From positions 23,363 through 87,362 of the forward strand of contig NZ_LZJW01000033.1 in assembly GCF_001667885.1 (NCBI RefSeq): a stretch of DNA of 64,000 bases, written 5' to 3'. This document shows, in pieces, positions 17,899 through 26,605 of the stretch; position 1 is the first letter of the stretch; each line of letters begins with the position of its first letter. Position numbers and translations under genes: made by a program. The notes under the pieces are model-generated. The model saw only the letters and a program-made list of their open reading frames with translations. It searched no databases and was not told where the DNA came from. The stretch comes from Mycobacterium scrofulaceum (GTDB taxonomy: Bacteria > Actinomycetota > Actinomycetes > Mycobacteriales > Mycobacteriaceae).

Positions 17899-19482
17899 AT
17901 GAGCACCGAATCCGCGGAAACACCCGCGCGCCGGATCGCCAACGGTTACGCCGTCGACGGGCGGGCACTCGAATTGGGCACCGTCGTCGTCGACGGCGCC
18001 GTCGACCCGACGGCGCAGATTCGCATCCCGCTGGCCACGATCAACCGGCACGGCCTGGTGGCCGGTGCGACCGGGACCGGGAAGACCAAGACGCTGCAGC
18101 TGATCGCTGAACAACTCAGCGCGGCCGGCGTTGCGGTGATGATGGCCGACGTCAAGGGCGACCTGTCGGGTCTGGCCCGGCCCGGGCAGGCCAACGACAA
18201 GACCGCCGCGCGCGCCAAAGACACGGGCGACGACTGGGCGCCGACCGGGTTCCCGGTCGAGTTCTTGTCGCTGGGGACCGGGGGTCTGGGCGTGCCGGTT
18301 CGCGCGACGGTCGCCAGCTTCGGTCCGGTTCTGCTGTCGAAAGTGTTGGGGCTCAACGCTACTCAAGAGTCGACGTTGGGGCTGATCTTCCACTGGGCCA
18401 AGCAGGCCAACCGTCCGCTGGTCACCCTGGCTGACCTGCGCGCCGTGATCAGCCACTTGGCGAGCGACGAGGGCAAGGCCGATCTGAAAGACCTGGGCGG
18501 TGTTTCGCCGACGACGGCGGGCGTGATCCTGCGGGCACTGGTCAACCTCGCCGGCGAGGGCGGCGATACGTTCTTCGGCGAGCCGAAGCTTGAACCTGAG
18601 GATCTGCTGCGCGTCGACGACCAGGGCCACGGCATCATCTCGCTGCTCGAATTCAGCGGTCAGTCGCTGCGCCCCGTCATCTTCTCCACGTTTCTGATGT
18701 GGGTGCTCGCCGATTTGTTCGCGGTGCTGCCCGAGGTCGGCGACATCGACAAGCCCAAGCTGGTCTTCTTTTTCGACGAGGCGCACCTGTTGTTCGCCGA
18801 CGCCTCCAAGGCGTTCCTCGAGCAGGTGGAGCAGACCGTCAAGCTGATCCGCTCCAAGGGCGTCGGGGTGTTCTTCTGCACCCAACTGCCCACCGACCTG
18901 CCCAACGATGTGCTCTCCCAGCTCGGCGCCCGGATCCAGCACGCGCTGCGGGCGTTTACCCCCGACGATCAGCAGGCGCTGAGCAAGACAGTACGCACCT
19001 ATCCGAAAACCGATGTCTACGAACTGGAATCGGCGTTGACGTCGCTGGGTATCGGGGAGGCCGTCGTCACGGTGCTGTCCGAGAAGGGCGCGCCCACGCC
19101 GGTGGCGTGGACCCGCATGCGGGTGCCACGCTCGCTGATGGCCTCGATCGGGAATGACGCGATCGCCGCCGCGGCGAAAAGCAGTCCGCTGCAAGAGAAG
19201 TACGGCCAGACGATCGAACAACCGGCCCAGCCGCAGGCCGGCGCGCCGGACCGGCAGGCCCAGACGCCGACGCCGCAGGGTCAGCCGCCGCAGGCCCAGT
19301 CCGACTACCCGCCGGTCCCGGCGAACGAGCCGCCGCCGCCGATGCCGCCGCCGGCGGAGCCGAAAGGGCCCGCGGTGTGGGAGGAAGTGCTGAGCAACCC
19401 CACGGTGAAAAGCGGCATCAACACGGCGATACGCGAAATCACCAAGAACATCTTCGGTACCGGGCGCCGCCGCCGGAAGTAA
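17899..19482 (+). CDS. HerA-like / DUF853 P-loop ATPase
   Basis: This 527-residue ATPase corresponds to Rv2510c. Walker A GATGTGKT is at residues 56-63 and Walker [13 protein letters not shown] at ~289-300, with a later [12 protein letters not shown] segment typical of the HerA/FtsK superfamily and the DUF853 family. A Pro/Gln-rich tail (about 440-495) precedes a basic end. Function is uncertain; relatives act as DNA-translocating or helicase-like hexamers. The ATG at 17899 fits the start of the conserved region. It is divergent from orn and ends 3 bases from the convergent SDR gene. Confidence 0.88.
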   Translation: MSTESAETPARRIANGYAVDGRALELGTVVVDGAVDPTAQIRIPLATINRHGLVAGATGTGKTKTLQLIAEQLSAAGVAVMMADVKGDLSGLARPGQANDKTAARAKDTGDDWAPTGFPVEFLSLGTGGLGVPVRATVASFGPVLLSKVLGLNATQESTLGLIFHWAKQANRPLVTLADLRAVISHLASDEGKADLKDLGGVSPTTAGVILRALVNLAGEGGDTFFGEPKLEPEDLLRVDDQGHGIISLLEFSGQSLRPVIFSTFLMWVLADLFAVLPEVGDIDKPKLVFFFDEAHLLFADASKAFLEQVEQTVKLIRSKGVGVFFCTQLPTDLPNDVLSQLGARIQHALRAFTPDDQQALSKTVRTYPKTDVYELESALTSLGIGEAVVTVLSEKGAPTPVAWTRMRVPRSLMASIGNDAIAAAAKSSPLQEKYGQTIEQPAQPQAGAPDRQAQTPTPQGQPPQAQSDYPPVPANEPPPPMPPPAEPKGPAVWEEVLSNPTVKSGINTAIREITKNIFGTGRRRRK

Positions 19483-19485
19483 GGG

Positions 19486-20292
19486 CTAGCTACCGCCCAG
19501 CTTCTTGTAGAAGCTGCCGACGATGGGCGCGACGATAGCCCGCGGCGCGTAGCCGCTCGCCACCGACATCGCCTTCGACGTCAGGCCAGGGACCACCCGC
19601 ATCTTGTTGCGCGCCAAGGCATCCAGCGACACCTGGGCGGTGTGCTCGGTGGAGATCCACAGGAATTCCGGCACCAGTCTTTCCACCAGTGACCGTTCGG
19701 CGTCGTCGGGAAGGTCGGTGCGCACCGGTCCGGGCGCCAGCAGCGTGACGTGCACGCCCGAGTGGCGCAGCTCACCGCGCAGCGATTCGCTGAAGGTGTT
19801 CGCGAACGCCTTGCTGGCCGCATAGGTGGCGTTGTAGGGAATCGGCGAATTGCCCGCCGCCGAACCGGAAATCAGGATCCCGCCGGCCTTTCGCTCGACC
19901 ATGCCCGGCAGCACCGCCAACGTAAGGTCGTGCACGCCCAGCACATTCAGCTGCAGCTGGGCCTTCTCACCTGCGGGGTTCAACGTGGCCACCGGACCGA
20001 ACGTCGCGGTGCCGGCATTGGCGCACAGGATCGAAATGGGCCGAGCGGCCAGTTCTTCGCACAATTTGGCCCGTTCGCCGGGATCGGCGAGGTCGGCGGG
20101 TCGCACATCGACCGTGACCCGGTACTTGTCGGTAAGGCGAGCGGCCAGCTCGTTGAGCAGGTCTTCGCGCCGCGCCGTGACGATCAGGCTGTGTCCGCGG
20201 GCCGCCAGTTCGGTGGCCAGCGCCTCGCCGATGTTCTGCGAGGCTCCGGTCACAACGGCGCGCGCGTCTGGGCTGGGAGCGGGGATCGGCAT
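19486..20292 (-). CDS. Short-chain dehydrogenase/reductase
   Basis: This 268-residue NAD(P)-dependent oxidoreductase matches Rv2509 in length and sequence. The cofactor loop VTGASQNIG (14-22), NAG motif ANAGTATFG (91-99), catalytic Ser in ISGSAAG (142-144) and Y157-x3-K161 are all present. The M. tuberculosis relative has been linked to mycolic acid maturation (reduction of the 3-oxo-mycolate), a role inferred here by orthology. The ATG at 20292 was chosen. The long open frame upstream of it is only the translated tandem repeat at 20361-20523. Confidence 0.92.
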   Translation of the reverse strand: MPIPAPSPDARAVVTGASQNIGEALATELAARGHSLIVTARREDLLNELAARLTDKYRVTVDVRPADLADPGERAKLCEELAARPISILCANAGTATFGPVATLNPAGEKAQLQLNVLGVHDLTLAVLPGMVERKAGGILISGSAAGNSPIPYNATYAASKAFANTFSESLRGELRHSGVHVTLLAPGPVRTDLPDDAERSLVERLVPEFLWISTEHTAQVSLDALARNKMRVVPGLTSKAMSVASGYAPRAIVAPIVGSFYKKLGGS

Positions 20293-20360
20293 GATCCAAT
20301 CGTAGACAGCGAGCGCGACGAAGCCGGGCGGGGCGGGTCGGCTGTGAAGAGAGGCCAGCC

Positions 20361-20523
20361 GATCGCGAGCGCGGTGACGCCGGGCGCGGCGGGTCGCCTG
20401 CCTAACAAATTGCAGGCGATCGCGAGGGCGGCGACGCCGGGCGCGGCGGGTCGCCTGCCCAACAAATTGCAGGCGATCGCGAGGGCGGCGACGCCGGGCG
20501 CGGCGGGTCGCCTGCCCAACAAA
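20361..20523. repeat. 57-bp tandem repeat (VNTR-like), ~2.9 copies
   Basis: Units begin at 20361, 20418 and 20475, each starting GATCGCGAG and ending in (C/T)AACAAATTGCAGGC. The last is cut short at 20523. A degenerate fourth copy can be traced at ~20305-20360. Copies 2 and 3 look identical. The array fills most of the 244 bases between the divergent SDR and MFS genes and stops 13 bases before the MFS start codon, so it contains or displaces both promoters. Confidence 0.93.
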
Positions 20524-20536
20524 TAGAGTGCCGGGC

Positions 20537-21877
20537 ATGGGCCAGCCGTCCTCGCGTTCACTCACGCCGGTGCCATCCCGGGTGGTGGCGTGGGCGCTCT
20601 GGGACTGCGGCTCCACCGGCCTGAACGCGATCGTGGCCACCTTCGTCTTCTCGGTGTATCTGACCAGCAGCGTGGGGGTGGGCCTCCCCGGGGCCACCAC
20701 GCCGGCGAGTTGGTTGGGGCGCGCCGCCGCCATCGCCGGATTGACGGTTGCGGTGCTGGCGCCGGCCGTCGGCGTCTGGGTGGAATCGCCACATCGCCGG
20801 CGGGTGGCCTTGAGCGTGTTGACCGCTTTGGCCGTCGCGCTGACGTGCGCGATGTTCTTCATCCACGACCGCCCCGGCTACCTGTGGGCCGGGCTGGTGC
20901 TGATGGGGGCGACGGCGGCCTGCAGCGACCTGGCCAGCGTCCCGTATAACGCTATGCTGCGCCAACTTTCGACGCCGCAGACCGCCGGCCGCATCTCCGG
21001 CCTGGGGTGGGCGGCCGGTTACGTCGGCAGCGTCCTGCTGCTGCTCGTGGTCTACAGCGGATTCATTTCCGGCAAGGGCTCCGGGCCGAATGCGACGCGT
21101 GGCTTCTTGCGGGTGTCCATTCACGACGGCCTCTACGTACGGGAGGCGATGCTGGTCGCGGCGGCCTGGCTGGCGATCTTTGCCCTGCCGCTCCTGTTCG
21201 TCGCGCATCGGCTTCCCGACTCGGCCGAGGTGTACGAGGCGACCAGCATGCTCGGCGGCTATCGCAAGCTCTGGACCGAGGTCTGCGCGGAGTGGCGCCG
21301 CGACCGCAACCTGGTCTACTTCCTGTTCGCCAGCGCGCTATTCCGCGACGGCCTGGCGGCGATCTTCGCCTTCGGCGCCGTGCTCGGCGTCAACGTGTAC
21401 GGCATCTCGCAGGGAGATGTGCTGGTGTTCGGGGTGGTGGCCAGCGTGGTGGCGGCCGTGGGCGCGGTGCTGGGCGGGTTCGTCGATCACCGGATCGGGT
21501 CGAAACCCGTCATCGTGGCGTCCCTCGCCGCGATCGTCGTCCTGGGCGTCACGCTGATGCTGCTGTCGGGTTCGGTGGCGTTCTGGGTCTGCGGGCTACT
21601 GCTGTGCATGTTCATCGGGCCGTCGCAGTCGTCCTCGCGGGCCTTGTTGCTGCAGATGGCGAAACAGGGCAGGGAAGGCGTCGCCTTCGGCCTCTACACG
21701 ATGACCGGACGGGCGGTGGCTTTCGTCGCGCCTTGGCTGTTCTCGGTATTCGTGGACGTATTCGGCGCGGTGCGCGCGGGCCTTGGCGGGATCTCGCTGG
21801 TGCTGCTCGCCGGGTTGCTGGCCATGCTCGCGGTTCGTGTTCCGGCACGCGGCGCGCTCGCGGCCGAACCGTCGTAG
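20537..21877 (+). CDS. MFS permease, UMF1/Atg22-like
   Basis: This 446-residue membrane protein has ~12 hydrophobic segments, corresponding to Rv2508c. The N-terminal WALWDCGSTGLNAIVATFVFSVYLT pattern (in pieces: WALWD, then TFVFSVY) is typical of the UMF1/Atg22 branch of the major facilitator superfamily, whose yeast member exports amino acids from the vacuole. The substrate here is unknown. The ATG at 20537 was chosen over the GTG at 20528, and neither has a good ribosome-binding site because the tandem repeat abuts the gene. It converges with the MmpS-like gene with 5 bases between stops. Confidence 0.9.
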   Translation: MGQPSSRSLTPVPSRVVAWALWDCGSTGLNAIVATFVFSVYLTSSVGVGLPGATTPASWLGRAAAIAGLTVAVLAPAVGVWVESPHRRRVALSVLTALAVALTCAMFFIHDRPGYLWAGLVLMGATAACSDLASVPYNAMLRQLSTPQTAGRISGLGWAAGYVGSVLLLLVVYSGFISGKGSGPNATRGFLRVSIHDGLYVREAMLVAAAWLAIFALPLLFVAHRLPDSAEVYEATSMLGGYRKLWTEVCAEWRRDRNLVYFLFASALFRDGLAAIFAFGAVLGVNVYGISQGDVLVFGVVASVVAAVGAVLGGFVDHRIGSKPVIVASLAAIVVLGVTLMLLSGSVAFWVCGLLLCMFIGPSQSSSRALLLQMAKQGREGVAFGLYTMTGRAVAFVAPWLFSVFVDVFGAVRAGLGGISLVLLAGLLAMLAVRVPARGALAAEPS

Positions 21878-21882
21878 GACGC

Positions 21883-22656
21883 TTAGCCCCTCGAGTCGCA
21901 GATCGTCAGGCCCACGCCGACGCGCTTGCTCATCTGGACACCGTCGATGGTGACCGAACACGTGACGTTGTGGCCGATGTTGACGATCGTGACGTTGGCC
22001 GGGTGCACCGCCGCCTTGGACAGGCTGACCTCTTTGGTCCAGGGCAGCGCGACGTTGAATTCGGTCTGGATCAGGTCGCCGGTGTCGATGTACATGATGC
22101 TGATCGCCCGGCCCTCGCCGGCCACGCTGTAGACGATGTCTTGCATCGCGGCCGGGCCGGTGGACTCGGTGGGCGTCGGGGAACCGCCGGTGGGCGGCAC
22201 CGGCGCCGGAATGCGCGGTGTCGAGGTGCGTGTCGACGGGCTCGGCATCGCCGGAGTCGTCTCCGGCATGGCGGGCAGCGGCGGGACGGCGGTCTGAGTC
22301 TTGATCGCGTCGTTCACCAGTACCAGGGCAATAACCAGGGCGACCACCAACAGCACCGCCGCGCCGGCGACGATCCACAGCCACCGCGGCGGGGGCTTCG
22401 GACCATCCGGCGGCGGGGGAGCCGACCCCGGGGGTTGCCCCGACGGAGGCAGCTCGTGCTGCCAGTACGCCGGCAGCTCTTTGGTGGTGTTGGCCTCGTT
22501 CGTGTTCGGCGCCCACGGCGGAGCCTGCCCGCCGTAGGTGGGCACATAGCGCGCCTGATCGGCGTAGGCGGGGTCGGCGGGCGGATACCACGCGCCCTGC
22601 GGGCCCGCTCCCGGCGGAGAGGGGCTGAACCGCTCGGTGGGACGTGAATCGTTCAT
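21883..22656 (-). CDS. Proline-rich membrane protein with MmpS-like domain
   Basis: This 257-residue protein, the positional match of Rv2507, has a Pro/Tyr-rich cytosolic N-terminus (about 1-110), one membrane helix (WLWIVAGAAVLLVVALVIAL), a Pro/Thr-rich extracytoplasmic spacer, and a C-terminal beta domain. That domain (DIVYSVAGEGRAISIMYID, then NVTCSVTIDG, ending ICDSRG) matches the MmpS pattern and the protein at 7129. The layout suggests a cell-wall-spanning accessory or sensor protein. The ATG at 22656 has GAGGTGG close upstream, so a longer GTG-type start at 22710 is rejected. Confidence 0.85.
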   Translation of the reverse strand: MNDSRPTERFSPSPPGAGPQGAWYPPADPAYADQARYVPTYGGQAPPWAPNTNEANTTKELPAYWQHELPPSGQPPGSAPPPPDGPKPPPRWLWIVAGAAVLLVVALVIALVLVNDAIKTQTAVPPLPAMPETTPAMPSPSTRTSTPRIPAPVPPTGGSPTPTESTGPAAMQDIVYSVAGEGRAISIMYIDTGDLIQTEFNVALPWTKEVSLSKAAVHPANVTIVNIGHNVTCSVTIDGVQMSKRVGVGLTICDSRG

Positions 22657-22725
22657 GTCCACCTCATGGATTGCAGAGTACCTGCGCCGGGCGCCCGAAC
22701 GCCGAATCACCTCACCAGCGATGAC

Positions 22726-23382
22726 TCAGGGGCACCGGTTCCCGGCGGCCAGCGCGGCGACCGTCATCGCCCGCATGACGGCGCGCGACCGCGTGGTGCG
22801 GGCGGATTTGCTGCGCGAGGTGTCGGCGGATTTCATGCTGTGCGGCGTCGAATTGAGTAGCCCGAAGACCGCGTGGGCGGCCAGCCGGGCGTCGGCCTCG
22901 GCCAGGTCGGGGTCCAGCTCGCGCAGCACCCCGACCCACACCTCGACGTATTGGCGTTGGGCTTTGCGCACCTGCCTCTCGGCCGCTTCGGGCAGGTGCG
23001 CGAGGTCGCGGTCCTGGATGCGGATCAGGTCGGGCTCGCCGAACGCGAAGTCCAGGTGGAAGTCGATCAGGCCATCCAGCGCCGCGGCCGCGTCCGAGCT
23101 GCGGGCCCGCACATCCCGGGCGCCGGCGAGCAGGCGCGCGCTGATGCCCACCAGCAGCTCGACCAGCAGCGACTCCTTGTTGGGGAAGTGGCGGTAGATG
23201 GCGGGGCCGCTCACACCGGCGGCGGCACCGATGTCTTCCAGCCGCACAGCGAGGAAGCCGCGCTCGGCGAACAGGCGCTCGGCGGCCGACAGCAGCTGCA
23301 GACGCCGGTCGGATTTCAACTGGCTGCGGCGATTTGGGGCATCGGGTGGGCCCGACTGGCCGTCCGAGGTGGACGTTGTCAT
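22726..23382 (-). CDS. bkaR: TetR-family repressor BkaR
   Basis: This 218-residue regulator has an N-terminal helix-turn-helix (LFAERGFLAVRLEDIGAAAGVSG then AIYRHFPNKESLL, given in parts) and an all-alpha ligand domain. It matches Rv2506, described in M. tuberculosis as the repressor of branched-chain keto-acid catabolism. It is transcribed away from scoA. One operator overlaps its own promoter and another overlaps the scoA start site, so autorepression plus repression of the catabolic operon is expected, with an acyl-CoA or related intermediate as the likely inducer. The C-terminus is basic and Ser/Thr/Arg-rich. Confidence 0.93.
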   Translation of the reverse strand: MTTSTSDGQSGPPDAPNRRSQLKSDRRLQLLSAAERLFAERGFLAVRLEDIGAAAGVSGPAIYRHFPNKESLLVELLVGISARLLAGARDVRARSSDAAAALDGLIDFHLDFAFGEPDLIRIQDRDLAHLPEAAERQVRKAQRQYVEVWVGVLRELDPDLAEADARLAAHAVFGLLNSTPHSMKSADTSRSKSARTTRSRAVMRAMTVAALAAGNRCP

Positions 23383-23402
23383 GGAGAATCCCCGTCCGGT
23401 TG

Positions 23403-23418
23403 GTTAATCGTCACTAAC
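23403..23418. promoter_or_regulatory. BkaR operator 1 (bkaR side)
   Basis: GTTAAT-N4-ACTAAC lies 20 bases upstream of the bkaR ATG. It matches operator 2 at 11 of 12 arm positions. On the minus strand it overlaps and follows an extended -10, TGC-TAAGTT (23424-23416), so a bound repressor would cover the start site. Confidence 0.75.
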
Positions 23419-23506
23419 TTAGCACGAGTTTTCCGCGGGTTTACCTGCCGCGATGGCCGGCGGTGGCCCGGTGCCGTCGTCCCTGGACCGGCGGGATCGA
23501 CGATGG

Positions 23507-23512
23507 TATTCT
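23507..23512 (+). promoter_or_regulatory. Extended -10 element of the scoA operon
   Basis: TG-G-TATTCT (TG at 23504-23505) is an extended -10 with a weak -35 (TGGACC, 23484-23489) 17 bases upstream. The predicted start site falls at about 23519, the first base of operator 2. Confidence 0.55.
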
Positions 23513-23518
23513 CACCGT

Positions 23519-23538
23519 GAGTTAATGAGGATTAACTC
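23519..23538. promoter_or_regulatory. BkaR operator 2 (scoA side), perfect palindrome
   Basis: GAGTTAATGAGGATTAACTC has perfect 8-bp arms around a 4-base centre and lies 38 bases before the scoA ATG. Its core, GTTAAT-N4-ATTAAC, recurs as operator 1 with centres 118 bp apart. Confidence 0.82.
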
Positions 23539-23575
23539 AAAACCCCCGCCCGACGGCAAGGAGGCTGCTGCGGCG

Positions 23576-24319
23576 ATGGACAAGGTGGTGGCAACGGCCG
23601 CCGAGGCGGTTGCCGACATAACCGACGGGTCGTCCCTGGCGGTCGGTGGCTTCGGGTTCTGCGGCATCCCCGAGGCCTTGATCGCCGCGTTGGTCGACAC
23701 CGGAGTCCGCGACCTGGAGACGGTGTCCAACAACTGCGGCGGCTATGGCGTCGGACTGGAAGCGCTACTGCACCACAAGCGAATTCGCCGTGCCGTCGCC
23801 TCCTACTTCGGTGACAACAAGGAGTTCGCCCGCCAATTCCTCGCCGGTGAGCTGGAGGTGGAGCTCACCCCGCAGGGCACGCTGGCGGAGCGGTTGCGCG
23901 CCGGCGGCGCGGGCATCCCGGCGTTCTACACCCCGGCGGGGGTCGGCACCCCGGTCGCCGATGGCGGCCTGCCGTGGCGCTACGACGCTTCCGGTGGGGT
24001 GGCGGTGGTGTCGCCGCCGAAGGAGAGGCGCGAATTCGACGGTGTGACCTACGTTCTCGAGCGGGCGATCCGCACCGACTTCGCGTTGGTGCATGCCTGG
24101 AAGGGCGACCGGCACGGCAACCTCGTGTACCGCGCGGCGGCGGCCAACTTCAACCCCGACTGCGCCACGGCCGGCAGGATCACCATCGCGGAGGTCGAGC
24201 ATCTGGTCGAGCCAGGCGAAATCGAGCCCGCGGCGGTGCACACGCCCGGCGTCTTCGTTCATCGGGTGGTGCACGTGCCAGACGCGGCCAAGCCGATCGA
24301 GAAGGTGACGGTGCGGTGA
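23576..24319 (+). CDS. scoA: 3-oxoacid CoA-transferase, alpha subunit
   Basis: This is subunit A of succinyl-CoA:acetoacetate CoA-transferase (SCOT), which activates the acetoacetate released at the end of leucine and ketone-body breakdown. It has 247 residues, colinear with Rv2504c. The Gly-rich [14 protein letters not shown] near the N-terminus and the LETVSNNCG segment are the family's CoA-binding signatures. The ATG at 23576 was chosen; AAGGAGG lies 11 bases upstream, a rather long spacing. It is the first gene of the BkaR-controlled operon. M. tuberculosis has fadD35 between bkaR and scoA, which is missing here. Confidence 0.95.
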   Translation: MDKVVATAAEAVADITDGSSLAVGGFGFCGIPEALIAALVDTGVRDLETVSNNCGGYGVGLEALLHHKRIRRAVASYFGDNKEFARQFLAGELEVELTPQGTLAERLRAGGAGIPAFYTPAGVGTPVADGGLPWRYDASGGVAVVSPPKERREFDGVTYVLERAIRTDFALVHAWKGDRHGNLVYRAAAANFNPDCATAGRITIAEVEHLVEPGEIEPAAVHTPGVFVHRVVHVPDAAKPIEKVTVR

Positions 24320-24371
24320 GCGCGCTCGACGACGACGCCGTGGGGGACGAAGCGATGAGGAGTGGCGCCCG

Positions 24372-25022
24372 GTGAGTTGGAGCAAGGAGGGTTTGGCGGC
24401 GCGGGTGGCCGCCGAATTCGAGGACGGCCAATACGTCAACCTCGGCATCGGCATGCCCACCCTCGTCCCCAACCACATCCCGCCGGCCGTCACGGTCGTC
24501 GTGCATTCGGAGAACGGAATCCTGGGCGTGGGCCCGTATCCCCGGCCCGAGGACGTCGACGCGGATCTGATCAACGCGGGCAAGGAGACGGTCACCACGA
24601 TGCCGGGGGCGGCGTTCTTCGCTTCCTCGACCTCGTTCGGGATCATTCGCGGCGGGCATCTCGACGTCGCCGTCCTGGGGGCGATGCAGGTCTCGGCCGC
24701 CGGTGACCTGGCCAATTGGATGATTCCCGGAAAGATGGTCAAGGGCATGGGCGGCGCCATGGACCTGGTGCACGGCGCCCGCAAGGTAATCGCGATGATG
24801 GAACACACCGCCCGCGACGGCAGCCCGAAAATCGTTGAGCGGTGCACCCATCCGTTGACGGGCGCGGGATGTGTCAACCGCATCATCACCGACCTGGCCG
24901 TCATCGACGTGTGCGATGACGGCTTGCATTTGGTCGAGACCGCCCCCGGCGTTTCGGCCGAAGAGGTGCTCGACAAGACCGAACCGCCGCTTGTGCTGGC
25001 GAGGACCGGGAGGCATTTGTGA
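24372..25022 (+). CDS. scoB: 3-oxoacid CoA-transferase, beta subunit
   Basis: This is subunit B of the SCOT-type transferase, partner of scoA. It is 216 residues, matching Rv2503c. The catalytic Glu of the CoA-transferase family, which forms the glutamyl-CoA thioester, is in [10 protein letters not shown] (about 48-57), and [12 protein letters not shown] near the N-terminus is the usual lead-in. The GTG at 24372 is preceded by GAGGAG nine bases upstream. The 3' end overlaps accD1 by four bases (GTGA), so the two are translationally coupled. A literature link of this pair to itaconate activation is possible but not shown by sequence. Confidence 0.95.
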   Translation: MSWSKEGLAARVAAEFEDGQYVNLGIGMPTLVPNHIPPAVTVVVHSENGILGVGPYPRPEDVDADLINAGKETVTTMPGAAFFASSTSFGIIRGGHLDVAVLGAMQVSAAGDLANWMIPGKMVKGMGGAMDLVHGARKVIAMMEHTARDGSPKIVERCTHPLTGAGCVNRIITDLAVIDVCDDGLHLVETAPGVSAEEVLDKTEPPLVLARTGRHL

Positions 25023-26605
25023 GTTCAGCTGTGATGACCGCGCCCTCGTTCGCCGACGAGCATCGCCGGCTGGTCGCCGAGTTGAACGCCAAGCTGGCGG
25101 CCGCGGCGTTGGGCGGGAACGAACGCGCCCGCGAACGTCACGTCAGCCGCGGCAAGCTGCTGCCGCGCGAGCGGGTGGATCGGCTGCTCGACCCGGGCAG
25201 CCCGTTCCTCGAGTTGGCCCCACTGGCCGCCAATGGCATGTACGACGACGAATCCCCGGGCGCCGGAATCATCACCGGGATCGGCCGGGTGTCGGGGCGC
25301 GAGTGTGTGATCGTCGCCAACGACGCGACGGTCAAGGGCGGCACCTACTACCCGATGACGGTCAAAAAGCACCTGCGCGCACAGGAAGTCGCGCTGCAGA
25401 ATCGCCTGCCCTGCATCTACTTGGTGGACTCCGGGGGTGCCTTCCTGCCGCGCCAGGACGAGGTGTTCCCCGATCGGGAGCACTTCGGCCGGATCTTCTA
25501 CAACCAGGCGACCATGAGCGCCAAGGAGATTCCCCAGGTGGCCGCCGTACTCGGTTCGTGCACGGCGGGCGGGGCCTACGTGCCGGCCATGAGCGACGAG
25601 GCGGTCATCGTGCGCGAGCAGGGGACGATCTTTCTCGGCGGTCCGCCCCTGGTGAAGGCGGCCACCGGCGAGGTCGTCTCGGCCGAGGACCTCGGCGGCG
25701 GCGACCTGCACTCGCGGATCTCCGGCGTCACCGACCACCTCGCCGACGACGACGAACACGCTCTGCGCATCGTGCGGGCCATCGCCGCGACCTTCGGTCC
25801 GCGTGAGCCCAGCCAGTGGGACGTCCGGCCCACGGTCGAGCCCAAGCACCCGCAGAGCGAGCTCTACGATGTGGTGCCGCCGGATCCGCGGGTGCCCTAC
25901 GACGTGCACGAGGTGGTCGTGCGGCTGGTCGACGGTGGTGAATTCAACGAGTTCAAGACCAATTACGGCAAGACGCTGATGACCGCGTTCGCCCGCATCC
26001 ACGGCCACCCGGTCGGGATCGTCGCCAACAACGGCGTGCTGTTCGGCGAATCCGCTTTGAAGGGCGCACATTTCATCGAGCTGTGCGACAAACGCAAGAT
26101 CCCGCTGCTGTTCCTGCAGAACATCGCCGGTTTTATGGTCGGCCGCGACTACGAGGCCGGCGGCATCGCCAAGCACGGCGCCAAAATGGTGACCGCGGTG
26201 GCCTGCGCCCGGGTTCCCAAGCTGACGGTCGTGATCGGCGGGTCCTATGGCGCGGGCAACTATTCGATGTGCGGGCGGGCGTACTCCCCGCGCTTCCTGT
26301 GGATGTGGCCGAACGCCCGAATCTCGGTCATGGGCGGTGAGCAGGCGGCCTCGGTGCTGGCGACGGTGCGCGGTGAGCAGCTCGCCGCGGCCGGTAAACC
26401 GTGGCCACCCGACGAGGAAGAGGCGTTCAAGGCGCCGATCCGCGCGCAATACGAGGACCAGGGCAACCCGTACTATTCGACCGCCCGCCTGTGGGACGAC
26501 GGCATCATCGATCCCGCCGACACCAGAACCGTTGTCGGGTTGGCCCTTTCGGTCTGCGCTCACGCCCCGCTAGACCCGGTCTCCTACGGCGTCTTCCGGA
26601 TGTGA
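25019..26605 (+). CDS. accD1: Acyl-CoA carboxylase beta subunit AccD1
   Basis: This 528-residue carboxyltransferase subunit, with AccA1, forms 3-methylcrotonyl-CoA carboxylase in M. tuberculosis (Rv2502c). Two crotonase-fold halves are visible: the N-terminal with [17 protein letters not shown] and [15 protein letters not shown], the C-terminal with [17 protein letters not shown] and [16 protein letters not shown], which together form the oxyanion holes for acyl-CoA and carboxybiotin. The GTG at 25019 overlaps the scoB stop. An ATG five codons later is the alternative. The stop overlaps the accA1 ATG by one base (TGATG). Confidence 0.96.
   Translation: MSSAVMTAPSFADEHRRLVAELNAKLAAAALGGNERARERHVSRGKLLPRERVDRLLDPGSPFLELAPLAANGMYDDESPGAGIITGIGRVSGRECVIVANDATVKGGTYYPMTVKKHLRAQEVALQNRLPCIYLVDSGGAFLPRQDEVFPDREHFGRIFYNQATMSAKEIPQVAAVLGSCTAGGAYVPAMSDEAVIVREQGTIFLGGPPLVKAATGEVVSAEDLGGGDLHSRISGVTDHLADDDEHALRIVRAIAATFGPREPSQWDVRPTVEPKHPQSELYDVVPPDPRVPYDVHEVVVRLVDGGEFNEFKTNYGKTLMTAFARIHGHPVGIVANNGVLFGESALKGAHFIELCDKRKIPLLFLQNIAGFMVGRDYEAGGIAKHGAKMVTAVACARVPKLTVVIGGSYGAGNYSMCGRAYSPRFLWMWPNARISVMGGEQAASVLATVRGEQLAAAGKPWPPDEEEAFKAPIRAQYEDQGNPYYSTARLWDDGIIDPADTRTVVGLALSVCAHAPLDPVSYGVFRM

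Noticed and set aside
20361..20523. CRISPR array
   Set aside because: Units are head-to-tail with no spacers, few copies, and no cas genes nearby.
20293..20862. N-terminal extension of the SDR through the tandem repeat (458-codon frame)
   Set aside because: The added part is only repeat-derived Arg/Ala sequence. The 268-residue form matches Rv2509 exactly in length.
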